A stretch of DNA of 64,000 bases from Acinetobacter shaoyimingii. GTDB taxonomy: Bacteria; Pseudomonadota; Gammaproteobacteria; Pseudomonadales; Moraxellaceae. Shown piece by piece: positions 44,341 to 54,616 of the stretch. How positions within the stretch are numbered: position 1 is the stretch's first letter; every line of letters starts with the position of its first letter. The stretch lies in assembly GCF_011578045.1 (NCBI RefSeq), contig NZ_CP049801.1:3472001-3536000 (forward strand), read 5' to 3'. The notes beneath the pieces are model-generated. The model saw only the letters and a list, made by a program, of their open reading frames with translations, did no database searches and was not told where the DNA came from. A program made the translations under genes and the position numbers.

Positions 44341-44649
44341 TTATACATTCTGATTTGTGTTTTTTACTCCGCCATTACTGGGTCCAGTAGCTCCCACAAC
44401 TAAACTTTGTTTAGGCAACAATTTACAACCACAAGATAAAGAATCATTCACTCTTGCAACAGATTTCCCCATAACTTGCATATATGGATCACCAGAGACA
44501 ATTGTCGCTGTAGTTTGATGTTTTGGACAGGTTGCTTTATCACCAATACATGCTACAGCTATACCTTCAATTAAAAAGCTACTATTACCTGTAATAACAT
44601 TACCTCCACCTATTGTGGGGCAACCAATTGTAATATATGGAATTGCCAT
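44341..44649 (-). CDS. PAAR-domain T6SS spike-tip protein (probably truncated)
   Basis: The 102-residue protein has the PAAR repeats: the start MAIPYITIGCPTIGGGNVIT, then GDKATCPKHQTTATIVSGDP and RVNDSLSCGCKLLP, with His/Cys residues that bind zinc at the cone tip. PAAR caps VgrG and carries effectors. The stop comes right after a flexible tail (NGGVKNTNQNV), and the extension behind it is in frame. It lies 54 bases after tagN and before the metallopeptidase gene. Confidence 0.88.
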   Translation of the reverse strand: MAIPYITIGCPTIGGGNVITGNSSFLIEGIAVACIGDKATCPKHQTTATIVSGDPYMQVMGKSVARVNDSLSCGCKLLPKQSLVVGATGPSNGGVKNTNQNV

Positions 44650-44703
44650 AGCTTTATCCTTCTTATTGTTTTAATTCATTTTTAATATGAATTGAATTTG
44701 AAG

Positions 44704-45477
44704 TTATTGCACTTCAAATTCAATACGACGGTTTTTCTTACGCCCTTCTGGCGTTGCATTGTCTGCAACAGGTTTATCTGCACCAAAGCCTTCTGTGCTT
44801 AAACGCGTTGCTGCAATATTTTTCGCAATCAAATATTGTTTCACCGCATCAGCACGTTGCTGACTTAATGTTTTGTTTTTATCAGGGTTACCCTGACTGT
44901 CCGTATGTCCAATAATCTTGACATTTTTGCCTTGGACTTTATTCAGCGCAATGACCATTTCATCTAGAATTTGAATACCTGCAGGCAATAACACAGCACT
45001 ACCTGATTCAAATTCAATAATTCGGTTTCGAAGTGCATTATCAATAATCGCTTGCTCTGCATGATTTATAGAAAGTTGTGAGGCAAAACGATAAGGCTGT
45101 TGAACCAACGCTTGGAACAAATTAGATGTCGGCTGAATATCTTCTTGGGTTAAAACTTTACCAGTTAAATCGACTTGAGTTCCACGAACCTTCAACTGAC
45201 CTTGTCGTACTTTTTTCAAATCAGGGGTAATCAGTTTGGTGACTGAGTCACTCCAACCATTCGGTGCAGAAACTGGTCTGACTTGAATTTTATCAATGAC
45301 TTGATCATCTCCGTAAACCGAACGCATTTTGGCTAAAATGGCTTGTTTGGTCATCTCATTCGGAACAGCACCATCTACAATAACAGGCTCAGCAAAGCTT
45401 GATACAGAAAGACCTAAGCCTAAAACAAAGCTCGATATTTTGATCCATTGTAAAAGTTTATTTTTTCTATTCATCAT
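44704..45477 (-). CDS. tagN: TagN, OmpA-type peptidoglycan-binding T6SS protein
   Basis: The 257-residue protein has a signal peptide (LGLSVSSFAEP). After a beta/alpha N-terminal region it has a C-terminal OmpA domain: the block VLLPAGIQILDEM, then IIGHTDSQGNPDKNKTLSQQ and EGRKKNRRIEFEV. Asp and Arg of the diaminopimelate-binding motif are present. It should anchor the T6SS membrane complex to peptidoglycan, a role expected where TssL lacks its own peptidoglycan-binding domain. It overlaps tagF by 1 base. Confidence 0.88.
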   Translation of the reverse strand: MMNRKNKLLQWIKISSFVLGLGLSVSSFAEPVIVDGAVPNEMTKQAILAKMRSVYGDDQVIDKIQVRPVSAPNGWSDSVTKLITPDLKKVRQGQLKVRGTQVDLTGKVLTQEDIQPTSNLFQALVQQPYRFASQLSINHAEQAIIDNALRNRIIEFESGSAVLLPAGIQILDEMVIALNKVQGKNVKIIGHTDSQGNPDKNKTLSQQRADAVKQYLIAKNIAATRLSTEGFGADKPVADNATPEGRKKNRRIEFEVQ

Positions 45478-46436
45478 TATTCTTCTATAAACGTTTGTCT
45501 AAACAGTTTCATACCCTGATTTAGACTGAGTTGGCGTTCACATAAGCCTTGTTCAAGCGCTGCTAAACCTGCATTTTGCTCAAGATATGGATCAATCCAT
45601 TGTGCTTGAACCAAAGACACCCAATGATCAGTCGTCATGGTTTGTGTGAAAATATTACTCAATGCTTCAATGTCTGCACCTTGAAACCCAAATAAAACCA
45701 CAGGGTTTTCTGCATGCAAAATACCAATTAAAAGTTCTGTATTGTGCTTCGACAAGAAACGGGCAATTAAACTCACCCAAAAACCTGCGATTTCATAACA
45801 ATAGCTTGGGTTATTGATGGGAAGTATCAAAATTTTATTGAGTTTTGATGTGCCATGTTTAAGTACAGGTTGTAGCAATAAACCAAGACCTATCATACTT
45901 TGCGCAAGTTCATACACACTCATTTTCATCAGTTGTGCAAAAGTATGCATAGTATGGTTTTCAAAGAAATCCCGTGTCTCTAAAGCATCTAAAATTTGAA
46001 TTTCACCACTTAGCTTAGACAGTTTATCCAACAAAAGATCTGGGTCTGTAATACTTCGAATGACACGATTTTTCTGAAATAAATCAATTAATACCGGTTT
46101 ATACGTATAAGGTGCATGCAATAAATTTTGAAATGGCTGTTCAACTTCAATCAAATGACTGAGCACCATTGGAAATTGGCGACCTGAACTGTCTTCACTG
46201 GTAATTAAATTCGCAGCGAGGAACATGTTTTCTTTTGGATTGGCAATGAAGAAATCGAGTGAAGCCAATGAATGATAAGTCTGATCAAAATCAGGATCAT
46301 TCATAGCATGCTCTAAAGCTTCAGTAATCCATTGATCCAACAGTTGAATCAATGAATTTTGACCTTTGGTTTTCAAAAAGTCGCCACGGGCAGGGCTTTT
46401 CCCATAGTATAACGGTGTTGTTTTTAAAACTTGCAT
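45477..46436 (-). CDS. tagF: TagF, T6SS-associated regulatory protein
   Basis: The 319-residue protein begins with the TagF/ImpM block [20 protein letters not shown] and has [20 protein letters not shown] and a GRQFPMVLS segment. In Pseudomonas TagF is a post-translational repressor of T6SS. It lies between tssM and tagN in the asaA-to-PAAR operon. Confidence 0.88.
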   Translation of the reverse strand: MQVLKTTPLYYGKSPARGDFLKTKGQNSLIQLLDQWITEALEHAMNDPDFDQTYHSLASLDFFIANPKENMFLAANLITSEDSSGRQFPMVLSHLIEVEQPFQNLLHAPYTYKPVLIDLFQKNRVIRSITDPDLLLDKLSKLSGEIQILDALETRDFFENHTMHTFAQLMKMSVYELAQSMIGLGLLLQPVLKHGTSKLNKILILPINNPSYCYEIAGFWVSLIARFLSKHNTELLIGILHAENPVVLFGFQGADIEALSNIFTQTMTTDHWVSLVQAQWIDPYLEQNAGLAALEQGLCERQLSLNQGMKLFRQTFIEE

Positions 46437-46482
46437 CGTTGCACTCCCTGCACATACGTAAATAAGTTAAGACTGCGACAGA

Positions 46483-49400
46483 TCATGGTGTAGTTCCTCC
46501 TGTCGCTTGCTGTAATGCACCTTGAGCCGTTGTATTGGTCGCTGGCGCTGCAGAAGCAGGCGCTTGTTGAGCTGAAACGACACGTACAGTCGGTTTATTG
46601 GTTGTGACCTTATCGACTAACTGTAGACCTTCATATCCACGACCTGAACCCACATTTGCCCCACCTGCCGAATTCGAATTACCACTGATTAAACGGAAAT
46701 TGACTTTTACGGCTAATGACGGTTGCTGACTACTTGCCCATGTCATTTCAACCACACCATTGGTTTCACGGCGCTGTGAATTATCAATAAGTCGGTTAAT
46801 TCCATACTCACCTGGTGCTTCAAAGATGGTATGGGTTTTTCCTTCCAAGTCGACAGCAGTAATACGTGCACCTGGTACCGCCCCTGCATTCGGCCAAACG
46901 AAATTCACCCATTGTTGAATGCCATTTTCATAGGTCATACGCTGCCCATCGATATCGATGGTATATGACAACAATTGTGGATTCTGCAATGGATAGAACT
47001 GGAAGTTAGATTGATTAGCAGCTGCTGGTGCTGGTGTACCTGAAGATAAGCCACCCGTTGCAACCCCATTGGCAGGCGCAACATAACGTTGGAAATTGCT
47101 AACGAATTGCGGATTTAAACTAATTCCTTGATCCTTCCAAGTCTTAGACGTCAAAGTATAACCACGACGAATCACAAGTGGGTCTAAGGTCTCTTTCACA
47201 AAGTTAGCAATACTGCCTGTTTCACCAAAGATCTGCGCAATTTCACTGCCAGTAGCCTGAATGGTTGCCGAACTATTAAACGGTACTTTCTGACTTAAAT
47301 TTTGAGTAAACGGTTGATACGCCTGCATCACCCAAAGTTTGTTAATTTCATCTTGTGCTGGCGGAATTAAACTTTCAAACGCTTGCGTCAATGGACTCAC
47401 AAGTAAGCGTTGAATCAATTTATTGTCCATATCATTCAGCCCTACAGACAATTTTTCATCCACCAACTTTTGTGTGGTATTAAATACAGAGTTTTGATCA
47501 CTAATCGTTTGCTTAACCAAAGCCATTGCACTTGGACCAATATCACCCGCATTACGTAAATCACTATACTTACTGCGGACTTGAGACATACTCTCTAAGT
47601 ACTCATCAAGCAATGATTTGTTTTGCTGATCATCACGTTTACGTACAAATTGATAGAACACTTTGAACTCTTGCGAAATTGGACCTTGTGCCTGCGTTGC
47701 AGCACGCTGAATTTCACTGGCATTGTCTTGTCTTAATACTTTGCGTTTAAACCATGCAATAAAACCAGTTTTAGGTGCAGCCAATTCAGCCTGAACCACT
47801 GGGTTATCCCAGCTGGTTTCTTTGGCAGTGCGTTCCATAAGCGTGCGAATTGGTGAATTTTGCGGTTCCCCTAGCACATCAATTGATTTCATTTGCTGAG
47901 CAAAATCAGGTTGTTTTGCATAGTAAATGCCGTTCAGGAATTTCTTCCATTCTGCAATATATTCTTTCTTATACAGATCAGTTAATTGTTTACGAATTTG
48001 ATCAGGACTACCACTAAAAGTTAAGTCATCTGACTGGTTACTGTTGAGTACCCAGTCGCGAGAATCTGTTGGGCTATTTGCCGCCTCATCAATCGCTTTT
48101 TCAACATAGTCTTTCCAAGCTTTTTCAGTAAACACGCCTGGCAGTGCATAGGATCCAAGTACAATTGAACGATTCGCTTCACCCACAATTTGCGCAGTGG
48201 TGACAGCTGGGAAACGTACTGCTGCCCGCATTTTAATTTCGTTATACACACGATCACGCGCAGGCATACCTTTCATAACAGCCAATAATACTTGACGGCT
48301 TTGATCGACCAACTGCGTATCTGCAGAAACTGCAGGGAACTTTTCATCATTAGCCAATGTCATGGCATAAGACAAAACTTGTTCTGCTTTTTGGATCATT
48401 TCACCACGTGGCATTTGACCACGATTCGACTCTAACCATGAGCGCCAGAAACGAGTGACCTGATCACTTAAATGTCCAGCTTCCATATATTGCTTTGGAT
48501 TGCTCATCATCAAGTAAGCTTTTAAAGCATTGTAAGCATCTTGCGGATTGGTATCTGAAGGTTCAAGATATTCTTGTGTTTTTGGTGCTGCAACTTGCTG
48601 AATTTGAACATTGACATGATTGGCTTTTAAAGTGGCTTCATTGGCTTTCACACGCTGTAAGAACTGTGCAATGTTTTGCTGTGTTGGTTCCAATACAATT
48701 TGCTCAACACCTTTTAAATATTCAGTTTTGAGCTTATCGCGTAATACATCACCTTGATATAAGCCAAAGCCAAATTTCATAGGACGCTTTTCTTCAAAGC
48801 TATCGAGCTGTTGTAAGCGCTGTTGTAAAACCAATAAGGCATCCAACTGAGTTGACAACTCTTGACCTGAAGTTTGCTCCATTTGCACAACTTTATTTAA
48901 ATCTGCTTGAACATCGGCAATAAGTTGTTGGTTATTACGATATGACCAAACCCATAGTCCTAAAATCACAGATACCCCTAAAAGTGCTGCAATAAAACTC
49001 AAATATCGCTGACGCTTTTTCGAGGTATTAATATGTTGTTTAACCAGGTTCTTATCTTTCAAAATGACATTTGAAAATAGACCTTTGAGGAAGTAACCAT
49101 GGTTTTGTGAGACTGAATTTTTAGGAATACCATGTTCACTATTTGGAATCTTATTCAGTCGGAATTCCTGTGCAATCTGCTCAGTCATCGGACTTTCAAT
49201 CGTTCCTTCCTGTAGCGCACTGGTAAAATAAAAACCACGGAACACCGGTTTAAACTGGAACGGATTCTCTTCAAATAAAGTACCAATAAATGTCTTTAAT
49301 GCTGGTTTTAAACTTTTAAATTCCAGCGGAAAGGTCATCACACTAGGCGAAATATTTTGCGCATGTCGGCGACTTAAGTGCGTAGTACTGACGCTTTTTA

Positions 49401-50334
49401 AACCGTCGTATAAAATATTGTAATGCTGCTCGAAAAGATCAGCTGCATTTTCAGAAGAATCAGGTTTATAAGGCAGTGTTGCCCCCCAAACTTGGTCGAA
49501 TTCTTCTTGTTCATAACAATCAAAGAATTCTGTAAAGCCTGCGATCAAATCCATTTTTGAAAAGACCAAATACACAGGTGCAAAGATTTCTAAACGTTCA
49601 GTTAAGTCCTGAATACGTGCACGTAAATTTTTGGCTAACTTTAATGAACGCTCAGGACTTTGGCTGACCAGTTCAGCAATACTGACCGTCACGATCAAAC
49701 CATTAATCGGTGCTTTTGAACGGTTTTTCTTGAGTAAATTTAAGAAACCAATCCACTCTGAGTGATCCTCTGAATAAACGGAATAACGACCTGCAGTATC
49801 TAACAACACCCCTTCTGTTGAAAAAAACCAATCACAGTTTCGTGTACCACTTAAACCTGAAGACACCACTTTTTGGTGCTTTTCTTCAAATGGAAATTTT
49901 AGACCTGAATTATAAATCGCTGAACTTTTACCTGCGGCTGGGTTACCAATCACCATATACCATGGCAACTCATACAATGCGGCATTGCCTTTTTTATCGC
50001 CCAGCTTAGACTTACGAATCAATTGGATTGATTCTTTCATTTGCTGATTTACAAGCTGAAGTTCTTCTTTGTCTTTTTGTTTACCGTATTCTGCTTCAGT
50101 ATCTTTACCAATCGCCTCAGCAAGCTCTTCCCCTTGTTGAGCATGACGTTTGCGTTGAATAAACCAGTAGATACCATAGCCAATAAGACCTAACACATAT
50201 GCTGCTGCCAAAGGCCAGAAATACTGTCTTGGAATTGTGTTATAAGCAGAGACCAACGCGACAAAAAGCGATAAGGCAATGATCGCTTTTGGGTTGGTAA
50301 CGTACTGCCACACGTAGCCTAATATTGTATACAT
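46483..50334 (-). CDS. tssM: TssM, IcmF-type T6SS membrane protein
   Basis: The 1283-residue inner-membrane protein has two N-terminal membrane segments (residues about 15-60). A cytoplasmic NTPase domain follows with Walker A (GNPAAGKSS), and a third membrane segment lies near residue 450 (FIAALLGVSVILGLWVW). The large periplasmic part ends in a beta-rich domain and an Ala/Gln-rich tail. It forms the trans-envelope channel with TssL and, here, AsaA in place of the missing TssJ. The length is normal. Confidence 0.95.
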   Translation of the reverse strand: MYTILGYVWQYVTNPKAIIALSLFVALVSAYNTIPRQYFWPLAAAYVLGLIGYGIYWFIQRKRHAQQGEELAEAIGKDTEAEYGKQKDKEELQLVNQQMKESIQLIRKSKLGDKKGNAALYELPWYMVIGNPAAGKSSAIYNSGLKFPFEEKHQKVVSSGLSGTRNCDWFFSTEGVLLDTAGRYSVYSEDHSEWIGFLNLLKKNRSKAPINGLIVTVSIAELVSQSPERSLKLAKNLRARIQDLTERLEIFAPVYLVFSKMDLIAGFTEFFDCYEQEEFDQVWGATLPYKPDSSENAADLFEQHYNILYDGLKSVSTTHLSRRHAQNISPSVMTFPLEFKSLKPALKTFIGTLFEENPFQFKPVFRGFYFTSALQEGTIESPMTEQIAQEFRLNKIPNSEHGIPKNSVSQNHGYFLKGLFSNVILKDKNLVKQHINTSKKRQRYLSFIAALLGVSVILGLWVWSYRNNQQLIADVQADLNKVVQMEQTSGQELSTQLDALLVLQQRLQQLDSFEEKRPMKFGFGLYQGDVLRDKLKTEYLKGVEQIVLEPTQQNIAQFLQRVKANEATLKANHVNVQIQQVAAPKTQEYLEPSDTNPQDAYNALKAYLMMSNPKQYMEAGHLSDQVTRFWRSWLESNRGQMPRGEMIQKAEQVLSYAMTLANDEKFPAVSADTQLVDQSRQVLLAVMKGMPARDRVYNEIKMRAAVRFPAVTTAQIVGEANRSIVLGSYALPGVFTEKAWKDYVEKAIDEAANSPTDSRDWVLNSNQSDDLTFSGSPDQIRKQLTDLYKKEYIAEWKKFLNGIYYAKQPDFAQQMKSIDVLGEPQNSPIRTLMERTAKETSWDNPVVQAELAAPKTGFIAWFKRKVLRQDNASEIQRAATQAQGPISQEFKVFYQFVRKRDDQQNKSLLDEYLESMSQVRSKYSDLRNAGDIGPSAMALVKQTISDQNSVFNTTQKLVDEKLSVGLNDMDNKLIQRLLVSPLTQAFESLIPPAQDEINKLWVMQAYQPFTQNLSQKVPFNSSATIQATGSEIAQIFGETGSIANFVKETLDPLVIRRGYTLTSKTWKDQGISLNPQFVSNFQRYVAPANGVATGGLSSGTPAPAAANQSNFQFYPLQNPQLLSYTIDIDGQRMTYENGIQQWVNFVWPNAGAVPGARITAVDLEGKTHTIFEAPGEYGINRLIDNSQRRETNGVVEMTWASSQQPSLAVKVNFRLISGNSNSAGGANVGSGRGYEGLQLVDKVTTNKPTVRVVSAQQAPASAAPATNTTAQGALQQATGGTTP

Positions 50335-50396
50335 TGTATTCTCATTTTTTTCATTAAACTTTATAAACGCTTTTGATTTAAACCGTCTTATTCACA

Positions 50397-51833
50397 TTAT
50401 GCTGATGCTTGTTCTAACACCGTTTCTGGTTCCGAAAATGGTTGAATAACGCATTGCGTTCGAGGCTGATCACAACTATAAACCAAGGATAAAACCTCAT
50501 CAGGCGCGTGCATTGCGATCATAAAACCAAAAATTTTCGCTAAATGTTCAGTTTGACCAACACTCTGTTTTATAAATAAATAATGGTGTTGTTCAATATT
50601 GGTTTGTTCAAAATTTTTCTCTAAGCGCTTAATGACCTTAATATCTGCAGGGTCGTCCAATTGGATCACAAATGGGTCCTCATTTTGATATTGCGGTAAT
50701 TCTTTGCTGTTCAATTGCTCTAAGGTATTGAAAAGTTGATGATCATTCAAAGCAATTTTTATTGTTTTTTGTGGTGACAATTGATCAACCTGTAAGGTTG
50801 TATTGGCAACAATACAGCTACCAACAAACTCAGCAGGAATATATTGATCTGACATCCACGTCTTTTCATCTACAGTATCTTGATCTATTTCTGAATCAAC
50901 CGCAATGACCAAACTTATTTGATGATCCATTTTTTGAATGTGTTCAAGTAAATCAAACCATTTCTTATAAGCTGTTTCTTTACCCCAATAATGAAACTCC
51001 ACGTGGAACATCTGCGGTAAAATACCGATTTCATTGAAAAACTCAGTGAGCTTTTCTAAGGCTAAGCTTTCATCACTGGTATGCAATTGATCTTCCGCCA
51101 AGATCAAATGCACATTTAAACGATTTAACTTGCTGACTTGATGAACTGTTCTTGGTTGATCATAACTATCATCTACCTGAGCATTAGGATCGATCCAAGC
51201 TGGATGCATACGATATTCATGTGCAAGTTGTGTGTCATAAAACAATGCAGAATTTTTAAGATGTTGTGAAATCATCCAAAGTGTTTCGGCATGTTGTTGT
51301 AACTGATATTTCATGAGTGCTGAAATACGTGCCTGACGCTGACTTAAGCCACTTTGATTATCCCATTCATCTGAATCAATATCTGTAATCAAATCATCAA
51401 GATCTGCTATTCGATAACTTAAGATTGGTAAACCATATCCATTTTGCAATTTTTGGTCTAATTCTGGACTCTGAAAGTTTTTTAACCCTTCCCAAATGGC
51501 TTGGTCTTCACCTAGAGCACTATAGCTATGTGCAGAAAACACATTGAGGTTCAACCATCTGATTTCTTCTGGTTTTTCTTCGATGGTCTGTTCGTCTTGC
51601 TGATTGTTCTGACGCTCAAGTTCTTTTTGTTTCTTAATTTTATTTTCTTGATACCACTGCTTAATAAAGAATGGCATTAACAGCAACAATGAAATTGCAA
51701 AGGGAACTAAACCAAAGAATATCAGCATGTCCTGTGTATCAGGATCATAATTAATATCGCGCCAATATAAGACAACAATGGTCGAGACAAGGACCAATAC
51801 TGTAATGAATACACCCAATATAATTTTTATCAT
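50397..51833 (-). CDS. asaB: AsaB-like Acinetobacter T6SS protein
   Basis: The 478-residue protein lies between tssG and tssM, the place of the Acinetobacter-specific gene asaB. Two N-terminal membrane helices (ILGVFITVLVLVSTIVVLYW and FFGLVPFAISLLLLMPFF) are followed by a charged, Gln/Glu-rich cytoplasmic segment and a large soluble domain with no motif I know (SYRIADLDDLITDIDSDEWD; VSLVYSCDQPRTQCVIQPF). It is 3 bases from tssG. The role is unknown; position suggests a part of the membrane complex. Confidence 0.75.
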   Translation of the reverse strand: MIKIILGVFITVLVLVSTIVVLYWRDINYDPDTQDMLIFFGLVPFAISLLLLMPFFIKQWYQENKIKKQKELERQNNQQDEQTIEEKPEEIRWLNLNVFSAHSYSALGEDQAIWEGLKNFQSPELDQKLQNGYGLPILSYRIADLDDLITDIDSDEWDNQSGLSQRQARISALMKYQLQQHAETLWMISQHLKNSALFYDTQLAHEYRMHPAWIDPNAQVDDSYDQPRTVHQVSKLNRLNVHLILAEDQLHTSDESLALEKLTEFFNEIGILPQMFHVEFHYWGKETAYKKWFDLLEHIQKMDHQISLVIAVDSEIDQDTVDEKTWMSDQYIPAEFVGSCIVANTTLQVDQLSPQKTIKIALNDHQLFNTLEQLNSKELPQYQNEDPFVIQLDDPADIKVIKRLEKNFEQTNIEQHHYLFIKQSVGQTEHLAKIFGFMIAMHAPDEVLSLVYSCDQPRTQCVIQPFSEPETVLEQASA

Positions 51834-51836
51834 TAT

Positions 51837-52829
51837 TTATGCCACCCCTATTAACGCATAGCGAGTTTCGCGGTTATGATCTGGTGCATCTGGCTGCAGA
51901 AAAGCACCCTGACTGAGTCCCATAGACTGCTTCGAAGTTAAACAAATCGGTTTCACTTCTTGCTTATCTAAAATGAGTCGCAAATCGACTAAAAGTGTTG
52001 GACTGCACCAACTTTTTAAAATGTTTTTTAACTTTATACTCAGTTGTTGATTGGGTAAAAATTGTAAATAAGTTTCACGATTTAAAGGGCCTATTTGGAT
52101 TTCAATTTTGCCATCAATTTGTTTAATCGTATCGCCACAGAATGTATTGATCCCTAGTAAACTGGGTTGATTCCCGCCAAGTTTGGTTTTTTGATCTTCC
52201 CCAAGTTTAAATTTTTCTTCAATAAATTCTTCAACAGCTATATCTTGCTTAAATACACAGCTCAACATCGTTTTCAGTGCGTGTGCTGTATTGTTTTGTC
52301 CCTGCATTAAACCGGCAAATTCAGCAAAATAATCATCCAACTCTCTTTGCTGATGTTGTTCACTCACATAGCCATTTAAAGCATGCAAAATTTTGAGGTA
52401 GTCGTTTTCTTTTTCAACTTCATAACGAATAGGTAAATGATAAGTAATACATGAATCTACATATTGTGCAGTCAATTTATGATTAAACAATCCTAAAAAC
52501 TTAACCACTTCTGCACGCAAACGACGAGGAGCTTGTTTCACCTTATTGGTATAGCTATATGGCAGCGCCCCTTGCATGCCTGTAAGTCCTACCACCAAAT
52601 TGGTTAAATGGACTTTATCTTCTTCAATTTCGAGTGATTCAACTTCAGTTTTAGGAAAGTTCAGCTCAAGAGAAGATTCAAACCTAAAATCATCTGCCCA
52701 ATATTTTAAATTTTTTTGATACGGCGTGTGACGGAGCAATCGTGTTGTTTGCACCAAATCAAAATCTGTAGGGACTTTAAAAAGCTCATCAATTACAGAA
52801 GCTTCTTGCCACCAACGTTCTGAACGCAT
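51837..52829 (-). CDS. tssG: TssG, T6SS baseplate protein
   Basis: The 330-residue protein (VasB/ImpH family) has the DLVQTTRLLRHTPYQ start and the block GLTGMQGALPYSYT near residue 82, followed by FLGLFNHKL, all family signatures. TssG forms the baseplate wedge with TssF, TssE and TssK. It overlaps the tssF 3' end by 37 bases. Confidence 0.92.
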   Translation of the reverse strand: MRSERWWQEASVIDELFKVPTDFDLVQTTRLLRHTPYQKNLKYWADDFRFESSLELNFPKTEVESLEIEEDKVHLTNLVVGLTGMQGALPYSYTNKVKQAPRRLRAEVVKFLGLFNHKLTAQYVDSCITYHLPIRYEVEKENDYLKILHALNGYVSEQHQQRELDDYFAEFAGLMQGQNNTAHALKTMLSCVFKQDIAVEEFIEEKFKLGEDQKTKLGGNQPSLLGINTFCGDTIKQIDGKIEIQIGPLNRETYLQFLPNQQLSIKLKNILKSWCSPTLLVDLRLILDKQEVKPICLTSKQSMGLSQGAFLQPDAPDHNRETRYALIGVA

Positions 52830-54601
52830 TGGTATAACTCCTGTTGAGAATTAAAGTCAAAAATCACCACATCTACAAAACTGTTCATTTGTACTTTTAA
52901 ATTAAACACATGACTTAAAAGCTGACTAAAAATAAACAAACTATGACCACGGAACACTTGTTCATCGATATGTACAGTCACTTTCACGCCACGAACGAAC
53001 ATCGGAAATGGTTTTGCCTCGACCAACTTATGCGTCAAACTAAATTCAACTGTTTTAATTGCATCGATAATTAAATGATTTTCTTTGGTCTTTGGCAGGT
53101 TATAGAGCTCCAAAAGCTCTTTGACATGGCTCACAGCATCGCCTTTCATCAGCGCTAAAGTGTTCAATGAAAGATGTGAAATGATGCGCCACTGTTCTTT
53201 TTGATTCTGTTCAAATTTGAAGGGTAAGCTTGGACGCTTAAGCACCAGCGCACGTCTAGCCAAACTACTGTCATTGAGATTTAATATATTGTTGGACTGG
53301 CTCAACGCTTCATGGGGTAGATTTCGATTTGAACATAAAAGTCGCGTACTAATAAAATCTGACTTGGTATCATAAGGCTTTAAATGTTTTGAAATAATCG
53401 AGTAGCCAGTTTCAACAAATTTATTATGTAATTGAGCAGGATTTAAAGCATAAAAGAATTGCACATCTTCGTCATGATAATGACTCATTGCAAAAAATGG
53501 TAAAATAGGAAAAAACACCTGATCGGTATTGTTCTTTTCACGTACCATATTCATATCAATAATTGAATAGACCTGATAAAACTCAGGATGATGTGCATCC
53601 GTAATCAGTGGATACTCCAATTGCTTATGATTAATCTTTTGTGGTTCTGCACTTTTTTCGAACAGATTCACTGCAGGCGTTGAGAACAATTTAAAATTGG
53701 CAATATTCAGTTCTGAATAATTCCGAATCACGGCCTGATCATTCAAATTCAATTTAAAATGAATCAATATTTCAAATTGATGTTTGTCTTTAATCACCCC
53801 TTTTAAAACATTCAGATTCAAGTTTAAAAAGCTATATTTGTCAGGAAAACAAAAATATTCCATAAGCAAACGATAAGCATGATGAGTATGCTGATCGATA
53901 GGCAACAAACTTTGATTTTCATCAAAGCCCATCACCTCAAATGGATTATTAATAGGTACCGTGTAATTTCCTACTTTTATGGAAAATCCTGTACTTGATT
54001 TAAATATGCTGTCTAAGACTTGTAGTGGAAAATTAGAAATTGCATCCAAATAAATCGGTAATGTTTCATTGACTAACCAATTCTGCGCCTGATTAAAAAC
54101 TTCAAATCCTAAAGTTAAAGTCGCATTTTGGTTCAAATGCATGTGCGCACTTGGATTGGTTTTAAAATTTAAATGCGTAAGCGCTATAGGCAACAACCGC
54201 ACTTCTTGAGTTGTGTTGAACTCACACTGCACACCTTTAAAGCTACGTGATTTAAGGGTGGTTTGCTTTGGAATAACATGTGCTTCAGTTAATTGCTTAA
54301 CCTTATTGATATCTTCGAAACTCACGACCGTCGCAGAAGGAAAATGACGCAGATACTGCGGAAACATCACTTCAAATAGTGCTCGAGTAAATACGTCATA
54401 ACTGTCGGCTAATTTTTTATCGACACGTGCAGCAATGAGCGAAAAGGCTTGAATCAATCGCTCGATATGTGGGTCATCAATCTGTTCTTGATTTAAAGAA
54501 AGTCTCTGCGCAATTTTGGGATATTTCTGTGCAAACTCTCGTGATTGTTGACCAAATTCTTGTAGCTGCTTCTCGTAATACGGTAAGAGTTCTTCTATCA
54601 C
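52793..54601 (-). CDS. tssF: TssF, T6SS baseplate protein
   Basis: The 602-residue protein (VasA/ImpG family) starts LLPYYEKQLQEFGQQSREFAQKYPKIAQRL, with the family ERLIQAF helix and HFPSATVVSFE. It ends with a basic segment at VKVTVHIDEQVFRG. TssF pairs with TssG in the wedge. It lies 15 bases after tssE and overlaps tssG by 37 bases. Confidence 0.94.
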   Translation of the reverse strand: MIEELLPYYEKQLQEFGQQSREFAQKYPKIAQRLSLNQEQIDDPHIERLIQAFSLIAARVDKKLADSYDVFTRALFEVMFPQYLRHFPSATVVSFEDINKVKQLTEAHVIPKQTTLKSRSFKGVQCEFNTTQEVRLLPIALTHLNFKTNPSAHMHLNQNATLTLGFEVFNQAQNWLVNETLPIYLDAISNFPLQVLDSIFKSSTGFSIKVGNYTVPINNPFEVMGFDENQSLLPIDQHTHHAYRLLMEYFCFPDKYSFLNLNLNVLKGVIKDKHQFEILIHFKLNLNDQAVIRNYSELNIANFKLFSTPAVNLFEKSAEPQKINHKQLEYPLITDAHHPEFYQVYSIIDMNMVREKNNTDQVFFPILPFFAMSHYHDEDVQFFYALNPAQLHNKFVETGYSIISKHLKPYDTKSDFISTRLLCSNRNLPHEALSQSNNILNLNDSSLARRALVLKRPSLPFKFEQNQKEQWRIISHLSLNTLALMKGDAVSHVKELLELYNLPKTKENHLIIDAIKTVEFSLTHKLVEAKPFPMFVRGVKVTVHIDEQVFRGHSLFIFSQLLSHVFNLKVQMNSFVDVVIFDFNSQQELYQCVQNVGGKKLL

Positions 54602-54616
54602 AATCGCCCCAATTTT

